DNA from: Terasakiella pusilla DSM 6293
Lineage (GTDB): Bacteria > Pseudomonadota > Alphaproteobacteria > Rhodospirillales > Terasakiellaceae
NCBI RefSeq assembly: GCF_000688235.1
Contig: NZ_JHYO01000012.1
Span: 62,001-126,000, forward strand
Length of the DNA: 64,000 nucleotides
Reading direction: 5' to 3'
Both the position numbers and the translations under genes were made by a program. Positions within the stretch are counted from its first letter, which is position 1. Every line of letters begins with the position of its first letter. This document shows positions 1 to 7,470 of the stretch, one piece after another. Below the pieces are notes generated by a model that did no database searches, had not been told where the DNA came from, and worked only from the letters and a program-made list of their open reading frames with translations.

Positions 1-1704
1 CACAATGGCTTCAGACGTGGTGTCGAACACGGTCTGTGCAAGACGTAATTCTTTTTCCGTCTTCTTGCTTTGCGTCACATCCATGACAGCGCCGACAATC
101 CCCGCCGTGCCATCAGGCTTGATAAAGCGCGCTTTATGGACCATCACATGATGCAAGCCGTCCGATCGCTCCAACGCGCCTTCAATGACCTGATTGCCAC
201 CTTGTTCCAACAAGATCCTGTCCACTTCGGTAAACTGCTCGCTGGTGGCGGGATAAAGTTCCTTCATCGTGTGATCGATGATCTGGCTTGCCGGACGTTC
301 AAAAAAGTCACACATCGCCGCGTTCAGGCCGGCATAGCGCCCGTCGCGTTCTTTGTAATAAATCGGCGCGGGCACCGCATCGATGACCGTTTGCAAAAAT
401 TCCGCATGATGATTAATCGCTTCAACCTGCTTGAAATGCTCAATCGCAACCCCGGCAAGCGGCGCATTTTTCTTCATATACTCAAGGCTCACGGCCTTGC
501 TGTCAGGACTAATCGTTTCAGGGAAAAAGGCGCAGAAAAAGCCGATCATGACTTTATGTGATGAATAAATCGGCTCGACCACCGCACTGTAAATGCCAAA
601 GCTCTCCATCCACTGCCGCGCCGGACAGGTACCACAGGCGGCAAGGACATCTTCAAACTCGGTTAGGCCACATTGCCCCCTTGCTAAATGACAGGCCTCA
701 TCTATTCCGTGCTGTCGCGCCTGTTCCACAAATTCTTTTGGCATGTGGGGCGCACTTTCCAGATGATAGCGCCCTTCTTCATGAACAGTGAAAATGGCAA
801 AAGAGGTCCCCTGATTCAGTTCCTCCAGCATATACGTCAATTCGTCTAAGACCTGTTCCAACGGATATTGTTTTGCCAATTTTTCAAGTGTGTGGTGTTG
901 ACCAGCCACAAAACTTTCAACCCGATGACGATCCGTAATATCATGTACAATCGAATAAAGATGGGTCTGTTCGTTAAACTTAATCGGGCCGGAATGAACT
1001 TCGACATGACGCACTGACAAATCTGCCAATTGATGACGAAAATAAAAATGCGTGCGTTTTTCTTCGCGGGCACGATCCATTTCCGCCTGCACTTCTTCAG
1101 GCGTCAGCATATTGATGTCGCTGATCTTCTTTTTCGTCAGTTCTTCCAGTGAATAGCCATAAAAGCGGCACGCCGCATCATTCGCATCCACAATAAAGCC
1201 GGTTTCGGGGTTAATGATCAAAAAGACGGCCCGACACCCGATAAAAAGCTGGCGATACCGCTCCTCGCTTTCCTGCAACGCATCATGCGCAGCAACCATC
1301 TTTCTCTCAAGGCGGCTAACGTGGAGGGCACGCAAAACCGCCTGTTCCAGCTTGTCAAAAAACTTTTTCCCTTTGCTTTTTTTTATAAAATCAAGGGCAC
1401 CGGACTGCATGGCTTCAATGACAAGTTCCTGATCGTTAGAACCGGTTAGCATGACCACGGCAACATCATTGCCTTCATCACGCATCCGCTTCAACATCTC
1501 CAGACCAGAAATTCCCGGCGACATATAATGATCCAAAATCACCAGATCGAAGACATTTTTTTGCAAGACGTCGTACGCTTCAAGCGCGTTGATGCAACCC
1601 ACCACCTTGTACTTCTTCAGTTCAAGGAAATGGGTGACCAATTTCAATACGATAGGATCATCATCCACAACAAGGATGGAGGCATCATTATGTGTTATCG
1701 CCAT
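1..1704 (-). CDS. Response regulator receiver / multi-PAS signalling protein, 3' part outside window
   Basis: The reading frame is open from the ATG at 1704 to the left edge (568 codons) with no stop, so the C-terminus is missing. Residues 10-120 form a receiver domain: acidic triad D14-D16, phospho-acceptor D58 in VILD, T87 and K108. A PAS domain follows (about residues 140-265). Next is a GAF/sensor-like stretch with a Cys-x-x-Cys (ACGTCPA), then a second PAS, and a third PAS appears to begin at the edge (the phrase VFDTTSEAIV). Proteins of this architecture usually end in a GGDEF/EAL or histidine kinase module; which one cannot be seen. Nothing downstream is in the window, and the gene reads away from the paa island. 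The receiver and PAS calls are secure; the output is unknown. Confidence 0.85.
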   Translation of the reverse strand, partial: MAITHNDASILVVDDDPIVLKLVTHFLELKKYKVVGCINALEAYDVLQKNVFDLVILDHYMSPGISGLEMLKRMRDEGNDVAVVMLTGSNDQELVIEAMQSGALDFIKKSKGKKFFDKLEQAVLRALHVSRLERKMVAAHDALQESEERYRQLFIGCRAVFLIINPETGFIVDANDAACRFYGYSLEELTKKKISDINMLTPEEVQAEMDRAREEKRTHFYFRHQLADLSVRHVEVHSGPIKFNEQTHLYSIVHDITDRHRVESFVAGQHHTLEKLAKQYPLEQVLDELTYMLEELNQGTSFAIFTVHEEGRYHLESAPHMPKEFVEQARQHGIDEACHLARGQCGLTEFEDVLAACGTCPARQWMESFGIYSAVVEPIYSSHKVMIGFFCAFFPETISPDSKAVSLEYMKKNAPLAGVAIEHFKQVEAINHHAEFLQTVIDAVPAPIYYKERDGRYAGLNAAMCDFFERPASQIIDHTMKELYPATSEQFTEVDRILLEQGGNQVIEGALERSDGLHHVMVHKARFIKPDGTAGIVGAVMDVTQSKKTEKELRLAQTVFDTTSEAIV

Positions 1705-1786
1705 AACCAGCTTCTGTTTATATTTCTCAAGCGCATTTTTTTATTAGACCACAAAAATAGTCACAAAAGCGCAAAACATTCAAGCG

Positions 1787-1808
1787 AACTTCCGTATATA
1801 CCGAAGTT
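1787..1808. repeat. Short inverted repeat in the promoter region of the receiver/PAS gene
   Basis: AACTTC and GAAGTT are separated by 10 bases, about 85 bp upstream of the receiver/PAS start codon. This could be an operator or chance. The rest of 1705-1962 holds no other recognisable signal except the ribosome site of the small gene at 1963. Confidence 0.25.
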
Positions 1809-1962
1809 GCGCCCCAACCGTAAAAGTCTGAAAAAGCAGTTCAACTCAAACGCACATTAAACCGGCATCAGCCAGACAATTCATACAGAAAAACACTTGA
1901 TCATCGCCCCCAAGCGCCGCACAATCCAGCCTTACACACCACCCCAAGACGGAGATTCGGCT

Positions 1963-2136
1963 ATGCCTTTCCAGCTTTTACTCCCTTGGCTCGTCATGCT
2001 GCCTATGATTTATGGCAGCACACTGGTCGGGCTTCCTTTGTTTCTTGCGATTTTACTGGCGGCAATTGGCCTGTCTGCCATGCATATTTGCGATATGACC
2101 TGCCCTAAAAAAGAGGCAAAAAAATCAGCATCCTAA
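1963..2136 (+). CDS. Small hydrophobic membrane protein, unknown function
   Basis: A 57-aa protein. A GGAG eight bases before the ATG at 1963 decides the start; an upstream in-frame start at 1897 has no comparable site. The protein is mostly two adjacent hydrophobic segments (about residues 2-20 and 22-43) followed by a short basic tail with two cysteines (HICDMTCPKK). It overlaps the end of the convergent MarR gene by 4 bp. I do not recognise the family; an inner-membrane location is inferred from composition only. Confidence 0.55.
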   Translation: MPFQLLLPWLVMLPMIYGSTLVGLPLFLAILLAAIGLSAMHICDMTCPKKEAKKSAS

Positions 2137-2603
2137 ATCAGGGCTTGTGCACGCTTGGACAGTTTCCGCAAGATTCTGTCCAGCGCGGCATATTCTTCTG
2201 TAGATAAAGACGCGCAGACATCGTCTTCATAATCTGTCGCCAGTTCCCCGATTTTATTAAAAACCGTGCGCCCCGACGGTGTTAAGGTGAGCAAGCTGCG
2301 ACGACGATCCACCTTATCGCCTTCCCGCTGTATCCAGTCCTTTTTCTCCAATCGTGCAACCGCACGCGACACCTGTACTTTGTCCAAATGGGAATGGGAG
2401 CCGATTTCGTGTGCACTTTGGGGTTCCTGATGCCCAAGGTTCGCCATGACCCGCCATTCGCCGATGGTCATATCAAATTCCTGCGAATAGCGTTTCGCAA
2501 ATCCTTCGCTCATCATATGAGCAAGGACCGCCATCCGGTAAGGCACATACTGATCGAGGATAAGGTCCCGTTTGACATCATCTTCCTCGTCACGCAATAA
2601 CAT
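2133..2603 (-). CDS. MarR-family transcriptional regulator
   Basis: A 156-aa winged-helix regulator. The ATG at 2603 is preceded by GGGGAAG, which is better than the alternative start 21 bp upstream. The middle holds the MarR DNA-binding region (SAHEIGSHSHLDKVQVSRAV recognition helix, then the wing DRRRSLLTLTPSGR). It is the last gene of the minus-strand flavodoxin-paaN-paaY group, 86 bp after paaY, so a role in sensing an aromatic acid or CoA ester is plausible. A separate PaaX lies 18 kb away, so the division of labour is unknown. MarR proteins usually act as dimeric repressors released by phenolic or aromatic ligands; the ligand here is inference. Confidence 0.85.
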   Translation of the reverse strand: MLLRDEEDDVKRDLILDQYVPYRMAVLAHMMSEGFAKRYSQEFDMTIGEWRVMANLGHQEPQSAHEIGSHSHLDKVQVSRAVARLEKKDWIQREGDKVDRRRSLLTLTPSGRTVFNKIGELATDYEDDVCASLSTEEYAALDRILRKLSKRAQALI

Positions 2604-2689
2604 CGTTCTTCCCCAAATAAACACACGGTCTGTATTTATAGCCTTTGTCCACTAAGGATGGCAAGTAGGGGGCGTATGGTTATTGAGGC

Positions 2690-3301
2690 TCAGGTTTTGG
2701 TTTCAAATAACGGCTTTACGCCGCCTTGAGGAACACGGGCGCGATTTTCCTCCACCTCACTTAAGGCGACTGCCGGTTTCATGCTTTTTAACGAGCGAAT
2801 GGTCAAATCCTGATATTCTTTCGTGCCTGCCTGCTTCCATGCGAATTCCTCATCAGACAGTTGGCGCATGACCTTGGCAGGCATCCCCCCAATCAAGGTC
2901 CGACGATCAAATTTCATCCCGGCGCGCACAAAGGCGGAGGCCGCAACAATACATTCCGGCCCAATGACCGCCCCATCCATAATGACCGCATTCATCCCAA
3001 CCAGCGCATCTTCCCCAATCACGCAGCCGTGCAAGACCGCGCCATGGCCGATATGCCCGTTTTTCTCCACCACCGTATCGGTGCCCGGAAAACCGTGCAT
3101 GACGCAAGTATCCTGAATGTTGGATCCTTCTTCCAGAACCAACCGTCCAAAGTCCCCGCGCAAACAACAGGCAGGCCCCACATAAACACCGGGGCCGACA
3201 ATAACATCCCCGATCAAAATCGCATCGGGATGAACAAAAGCCGTTTTATCGATAACGGGGACAATACCGTCAATCTCATACACTTTGGGGGACATGGACA
3301 T
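2690..3301 (-). CDS. paaY: PaaY, gamma-carbonic-anhydrase-fold thioesterase of phenylacetate degradation
   Basis: A 203-aa left-handed beta-helix protein of the gamma carbonic anhydrase family, with hexapeptide repeats from about residue 20 to 145 and metal-site histidines in CVMHGF, GHIGHGA and VLHG. PaaY hydrolyses stalled CoA esters formed when ring opening fails and supports the pathway. AAAGGTG seven bases upstream selects the ATG at 3301 over the adjacent TTG. A terminator-like hairpin lies between paaN and this gene, so paaY may need read-through or its own promoter. The C-terminal helix (about residues 170-203) matches PaaY length rather than a plain carbonic anhydrase. Confidence 0.9.
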   Translation of the reverse strand: MSMSPKVYEIDGIVPVIDKTAFVHPDAILIGDVIVGPGVYVGPACCLRGDFGRLVLEEGSNIQDTCVMHGFPGTDTVVEKNGHIGHGAVLHGCVIGEDALVGMNAVIMDGAVIGPECIVAASAFVRAGMKFDRRTLIGGMPAKVMRQLSDEEFAWKQAGTKEYQDLTIRSLKSMKPAVALSEVEENRARVPQGGVKPLFETKT

Positions 3302-3319
3302 CAAATTTCACCTTTATAT

Positions 3320-3354
3320 AAAAAAGCAAGCCCCTACTTTATGCAGGAGCTTGC
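3320..3354 (-). terminator. Intrinsic terminator after paaN
   Basis: On the minus strand a 10-bp stem (GCAAGCTCCT with AGGGGCTTGC, one mismatch) is followed by six T. It lies 23 bp after the paaN stop and just before the paaY ribosome site, so it would separate paaN from paaY. Confidence 0.75.
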
Positions 3355-3377
3355 CGTTTAAAAGAAGTAAACAATTG

Positions 3378-5036
3378 TTAACGACGGCTCTGCATCACAC
3401 GGAAGCGACCGGACACAAAATGCCCATCGGTCAATGCCGCGTTTGCCGCAGGGTTTGCCCCCGTTGCATGGAAGTCAGAAAATGCCGCCGACTGATTAAC
3501 GAACACGCCGCCCGTCAGGTTGATCGACAGATTAACGCCAGCGTCCAACGCGGCTTCTTCCACCGCTTCAATCACGTCTTCATGTTTGGAATACATCCCC
3601 AGCGTGATCGCGCCATTTTCACGGATCGTCTGGGTCATTTTGGCGATACTGTCATTGGTATCTTCTGTTGCAATCAAAAAGACAATGGGGCCGAACAGTT
3701 CTTCACGATATTTATCGACCTCTTTACCATCCACCTTGATCAACACAGGCGTATGACATTTGATCCCTTTAAACATCGGGTGATCAATCTCTGTGGTGTC
3801 CAGCACCACGTCGCCCAGCTTCTTCGCCTCTTCCATACGATCCAAGATCGCTTTGTTCTGGATCGCGCCCAAAACCTCGACCGCACGCTCCGGCACGCTC
3901 AGGAACTTTTCAACGCCTGTCGCAATGGCTTTGGCGACATCATCAAAGCTCATATTCTCGCCATTTACATCAATTCCCCCCTTCGGGATAAAGATGTTCT
4001 GCGGGGTCGTGCACATCTGACCGGAATAAAGCGAGAAGGTGAAAGACAAATTGCGCGCAATGCCCTTAATGTCGTCAAAATCATCAATAATGACGGCGTT
4101 CACGCCTGCTTTTTCCGTATAGACTTCGGCTTGCTTGGCGTTGTCTTCCAGCCAGTTGCCAAATTCGCTGGAACCCGTAAAGTCAATGATCTTGGTGTCT
4201 TCATGCAAGGCAAATTCTTTGGTGATCGGTGCCTCTAGCGTATCGACAGCCAAGCAGACAAGGTTCGGATCAATCCCGACTTCGCTCAAGACCTCGCGGA
4301 TGACCCGCACCGTAAGCGCCAACGGCAAGACCGCGCGCGGGTGCGGCTTGACGATCACCGCATTGCCGGTGACGAGGGAGGCAAACAGCCCCGGATAGCC
4401 ATTCCATGTCGGGAAGGTCGCACATCCCACCATCAAGGCCACACCGCGGCCAACAGCGGTAAATTTCTTTTTCATCTCCAGCGGATCATGCTTGCCTTGT
4501 GGCTTGATCCAGTCCACTGTTTCAGGGTGACGCATCTGTTCACTATAACCGTAGGCCACCGCTTCAAGGCCACGGTCCTGGGCGTGCGCCCCACCGGCCT
4601 GAAACGCCATCATGAACGCCTGCCCTGTCGTGTGCATGACGGAAAAAGCGATCTCAAAGCTCATGGCGTTCAAACGCTCCAGCACTTCCATACAGACGCC
4701 TGCACGTCCTTGGGGGCCGAGCTTGCGCCAGGCAGGCATCGCTGCTTTTGCTGCCGTCATCATCGCGTCCACATCAGGGGCGGGATATTTAACGTTAAGC
4801 GCCACGCCAAAGGGGCCATCTTCTGCGCCGATCCACGCCCCGCTTGTCGGCTGATCGATCTCAAAGTTCTTCCCCAAATGGGACTGAAACGCCTTAATGC
4901 CATCGTCCTGCGCCGTTTCCCCATAGGTGCGCGGGCTCGGCATTTCTTTATAGCCGGACCAATAGCCGCGCGTCCCTGCTGCCGCAACGGCCTGTTCCAG
5001 CTTTTCGCGGTGGCGTTCAAATAAATCGTGGCTCAT
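3378..5036 (-). CDS. paaN: PaaN, aldehyde dehydrogenase of phenylacetate ring-cleavage branch
   Basis: A 552-aa protein of the aldehyde dehydrogenase superfamily, PaaN type. Visible catalytic elements are Lys230 (VIVKPHPR), Glu308 (YTEKAGVN) and nucleophile Cys342 (GQMCTTPQN). In the Paa pathway the ring-opened semialdehyde-CoA made from oxepin-CoA is oxidised to 3-oxo-5,6-dehydrosuberyl-CoA. In E. coli one bifunctional PaaZ (dehydrogenase plus MaoC-type hydratase) does both steps; this protein has no C-terminal hydratase domain, so the hydrolysis must come from another gene, not seen here. It is encoded 45 bp after the flavodoxin gene in the same direction and ends at a strong terminator. 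High confidence on family; exact substrate by context. Confidence 0.9.
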   Translation of the reverse strand: MSHDLFERHREKLEQAVAAAGTRGYWSGYKEMPSPRTYGETAQDDGIKAFQSHLGKNFEIDQPTSGAWIGAEDGPFGVALNVKYPAPDVDAMMTAAKAAMPAWRKLGPQGRAGVCMEVLERLNAMSFEIAFSVMHTTGQAFMMAFQAGGAHAQDRGLEAVAYGYSEQMRHPETVDWIKPQGKHDPLEMKKKFTAVGRGVALMVGCATFPTWNGYPGLFASLVTGNAVIVKPHPRAVLPLALTVRVIREVLSEVGIDPNLVCLAVDTLEAPITKEFALHEDTKIIDFTGSSEFGNWLEDNAKQAEVYTEKAGVNAVIIDDFDDIKGIARNLSFTFSLYSGQMCTTPQNIFIPKGGIDVNGENMSFDDVAKAIATGVEKFLSVPERAVEVLGAIQNKAILDRMEEAKKLGDVVLDTTEIDHPMFKGIKCHTPVLIKVDGKEVDKYREELFGPIVFLIATEDTNDSIAKMTQTIRENGAITLGMYSKHEDVIEAVEEAALDAGVNLSINLTGGVFVNQSAAFSDFHATGANPAANAALTDGHFVSGRFRVMQSRR

Positions 5037-5081
5037 AATCTGTTCTTCCCTGTTTTATAGTATATCGTTTTTGGTGCGCGC

Positions 5082-5531
5082 TTATAAAAGCGTCAGCCAT
5101 TCTTTTACCCAGTCGATGGCTTCTTCATCAGGCAGCGGTTGCGTGCAGGCATCCACTTCCAGACGATCGCCAACACGTTTTGCCCCGCAGGCCGCAAAAA
5201 TATCGTCCATATCCTTACCCGCCTTGCAGAACGTGTCAGAATAGGTCTGATCCCCCAGCGCAATGACGCCATACTTCATATGTGACAGATCGGGTTTTTC
5301 CTGCTCCATCGCCTCAAACAGCGGGATGATATTGTCTGGCAACTCCCCCAGTCCGTGGGTGGAACAGCTGATAATCACGGTTTCGTGCCCGTCCAGGACG
5401 GCAAGGCCGTCATCAAACTCTTCGATAATCTCTACATCATGATCAAGACGGCTCAGTTCATCATTCAACGCTTCCCCAACCATTTGGGCGTTGCCGGATT
5501 CAGTACCTACAAAAATGACGATGTCGGTCAT
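5082..5531 (-). CDS. MioC/CPR-type flavodoxin
   Basis: A 149-aa short-chain flavodoxin resembling MioC and the FMN domain of sulfite reductase or cytochrome P450 reductase. The phosphate-binding loop is GTESGN (residues 9-14), with flavin-contact loops CSTHGLGELP and ALGDQTYSDTFC. It is the first gene of the minus-strand group ending in paaN. It faces the 256-aa PaaA-family gene across a 225-bp divergent promoter region. No PaaE reductase is present in the window, so this is the natural candidate for carrying electrons from the NADPH reductase at 21455 to the diiron oxygenase. That electron path is inferred from context; the flavodoxin family call is secure. Confidence 0.88.
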   Translation of the reverse strand: MTDIVIFVGTESGNAQMVGEALNDELSRLDHDVEIIEEFDDGLAVLDGHETVIISCSTHGLGELPDNIIPLFEAMEQEKPDLSHMKYGVIALGDQTYSDTFCKAGKDMDDIFAACGAKRVGDRLEVDACTQPLPDEEAIDWVKEWLTLL

Positions 5532-5689
5532 GGTTTTACTCGTTCTTTTTCGTTTTTAACCTGTGTTTCCCCAAACCGACCGACCGTGCAACGTTAGCCT
5601 GAATGAGAACCCTGTTTATTTCTTTTAACATTATTGTTTGAACATTTCTAATTTTTTTGATACTAAATTTATAGAAAGTTGTCTAGTTT

Positions 5690-5702
5690 TGTATCGTATT
5701 AA
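5690..5702 (+). promoter_or_regulatory. Shared 13-bp motif, copy 1 (upstream of the 256-aa oxygenase gene and flavodoxin)
   Basis: TGTATCGTATTAA matches copies upstream of paaG (6560), the 275-aa oxygenase gene (20212) and paaX (20322, opposite strand). An inverted TGATAC lies at 5658-5663. The position in a divergent promoter region suggests an operator for PaaX or the MarR protein. Confidence 0.55.
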
Positions 5703-5756
5703 AAATACAAACCTTAAAAGACCTATAAAAAAGATGCCTTTGACAGTGAGGAAACC

Positions 5757-6527
5757 ATGGCGAAGAACGAAGATGCCTTGTTGGCACGCATTGCAAATAA
5801 AGAAAAACTGACCGCTGCTGACGATCTAAGCCCCGGATATCGTGGGGAATTGCGCCGTTTGATGGTGGCCTTTGTGGATAGTGAGCTTGCCGGGGCCGCA
5901 GGTTTCGTAGACACCATCAACAAAGCACCGGGCATGCGCGAACGCTGCACAGCGGCGCGAATCGTCTCGGAAAAGTTCGATCACGCCCAACAGGTCCTGA
6001 GCCTGCTGGAAGAGTTTGGCGTCAACACCGACCTTTATGTCCAGTCCCACCCTTGGGATGCGCGCCTGTCACGCACACTGGATCTGGGCAACCGTCGCAT
6101 TGGCGGGGACAAACGCTTAAATGTCCTGCACTACCCTTATGAAGGATGGCTCGATAGCGTGGTCATGAACATGCTGATGGGCCTTGCCTCTTCCATTCAG
6201 TTAGAAGAACTGTCGCACTGTTCCTACACGCCGCTCTCGTCCGTCATGGGGCAAATTTCTGCACGCGAAGGCGAACATGCGGAACTGGGGCGCAAAGGCC
6301 TGACCAAGGCGCTTGAAAACGGCTACAGCCTTGAAGCTGCCCAAGCCAGCGTCGATTACTGGTACCCCCGCGTCGCCGCCACATTTGGCAGCAGCGATTC
6401 GCAACGTTTTGATCAAGCCAAAGCCTATGGATTGCGCAAAACACCCAATGCCGACCTGTTGGCAAAGTGGGAAACCCGCATCGCCGAGCAACTCGCCCGC
6501 ATTGGGTTGGAAGCACGCACCGCATAA
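5757..6527 (+). CDS. PaaA/PaaC-family ferritin-like protein with altered diiron site (probable non-catalytic oxygenase subunit)
   Basis: A 256-aa all-helical protein alignable by eye with PaaA of phenylacetyl-CoA epoxidase, including YR..L at residue 28, D/HSE at 42-43, the SY.P motif at 157-159 and the final W.P..FG block. In PaaA the first ligand Glu and the ExxH motif are 30 and 33 residues apart; here E43 is kept and H76 is kept, but the position of the bridging Glu is K73 (SEKFDH). The second ExxH survives (E171, H174). By analogy with the inactive PaaC partner of PaaA, I infer a structural subunit for the 275-aa protein encoded at 19299. GTGAGGA precedes the ATG. paaG starts 151 bp downstream. 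Confidence 0.8.
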   Translation: MAKNEDALLARIANKEKLTAADDLSPGYRGELRRLMVAFVDSELAGAAGFVDTINKAPGMRERCTAARIVSEKFDHAQQVLSLLEEFGVNTDLYVQSHPWDARLSRTLDLGNRRIGGDKRLNVLHYPYEGWLDSVVMNMLMGLASSIQLEELSHCSYTPLSSVMGQISAREGEHAELGRKGLTKALENGYSLEAAQASVDYWYPRVAATFGSSDSQRFDQAKAYGLRKTPNADLLAKWETRIAEQLARIGLEARTA

Positions 6528-6543
6528 CTTATCACTTTCAAAA

Positions 6544-6572
6544 GATACTATTAATTTTCTGTATCACTTTAA
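6544..6572 (+). promoter_or_regulatory. Shared 13-bp motif, copy 2, with inverted GATAC/GTATC (upstream of paaG)
   Basis: TGTATCACTTTAA at 6560-6572 fits the motif found at 5690 and 20212. GATAC (6544-6548) and GTATC (6561-6565) form a dyad with a 12-base spacer. It lies about 110 bp before paaG, so paaG may have its own regulated promoter. Confidence 0.5.
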
Positions 6573-6678
6573 AGGTTAGACTGATCGTTAGCTCACCCGT
6601 TTTGCCGATTGGCAAGGCAACGCAAGCCTCAGCCCCTTTTTGAAAAATACGTAACCCCACAGTCAAGGGACATTAAAC

Positions 6679-7470
6679 ATGACATTCAACACCATCTTGT
6701 TTGAGAAAAAAGACGGCTACGCCAAAATCACCCTCAACCGTCCAGACGTGCTCAACAGCTTTAATGAAGAGATGCACCTTGAACTACGTGACGCCCTAAA
6801 CGGCTGTCAAAAAGACGATCAGGTGCGCGCGATTTTGCTGGCAGCCTCAGGCCGTGGTTTTTGTGCGGGCCAAGACCTTGGGGATCGCGCCGTGCAAGGC
6901 GGCGAAGGTCCGCGCGACCTGTCCCAAACCATCGAGAAATTCTATAACCCGCTGGTCCGCCAGATCCAAGCCATCGACAAGCCCGTAATCTGCGCCGTCA
7001 ACGGTGTCGCCGCAGGGGCCGGGGCCAACATCGCCTTGGCCTGTGACATTGTTTATGCCGCAAAATCCGCTAGCTTCATTCAAGCCTTTTGCAAGATCGG
7101 GCTAATCCCGGACAGTGGCGGCACATGGGCGCTCCCTAACCTCGTCGGCATGGCGCGTGCCAAAGCCCTTGCCATACTGGGCGATAAAATCAGCGCGGAA
7201 CAGGCCGCCGATTGGGGCATGATCTGGAAGTGTGTCGATGATGACGCTTTGGTCACGCAAACTGAAACACTTTGTGCCCAACTCGCCCAACAAGCCACCT
7301 TTGGTCTGGGCCTGATCAAACGGGCCATGAACGCCGCGCCGACCAACACGTTGGATCAACAGCTTGATTTAGAACGTGACTTACAGAAGCTGGCAGGGTT
7401 TAGTGAGGATTACAAAGAGGGGGTATCTGCCTTCCTTGAAAAACGTAAACCAAACTTCACAGGTAAATAA
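6679..7470 (+). CDS. paaG: PaaG, ring-1,2-epoxyphenylacetyl-CoA isomerase
   Basis: A 263-aa crotonase-fold protein. The oxyanion-hole loops GRGFCAGQD and NGVAAGAGANIALACD and the acidic residue in IPDSGGTW are the isomerase pattern expected of PaaG. It converts the phenylacetyl-CoA epoxide to oxepin-CoA and can also shift double bonds later in beta-oxidation. Length equals the family norm. It is the first of five tightly packed genes (paaG-H-I-J-K); paaH begins at the base after the stop codon. The PaaG assignment over a generic enoyl-CoA hydratase rests on the context and on the conserved SQTIEKFYNPLVR region. Confidence 0.92.
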   Translation: MTFNTILFEKKDGYAKITLNRPDVLNSFNEEMHLELRDALNGCQKDDQVRAILLAASGRGFCAGQDLGDRAVQGGEGPRDLSQTIEKFYNPLVRQIQAIDKPVICAVNGVAAGAGANIALACDIVYAAKSASFIQAFCKIGLIPDSGGTWALPNLVGMARAKALAILGDKISAEQAADWGMIWKCVDDDALVTQTETLCAQLAQQATFGLGLIKRAMNAAPTNTLDQQLDLERDLQKLAGFSEDYKEGVSAFLEKRKPNFTGK

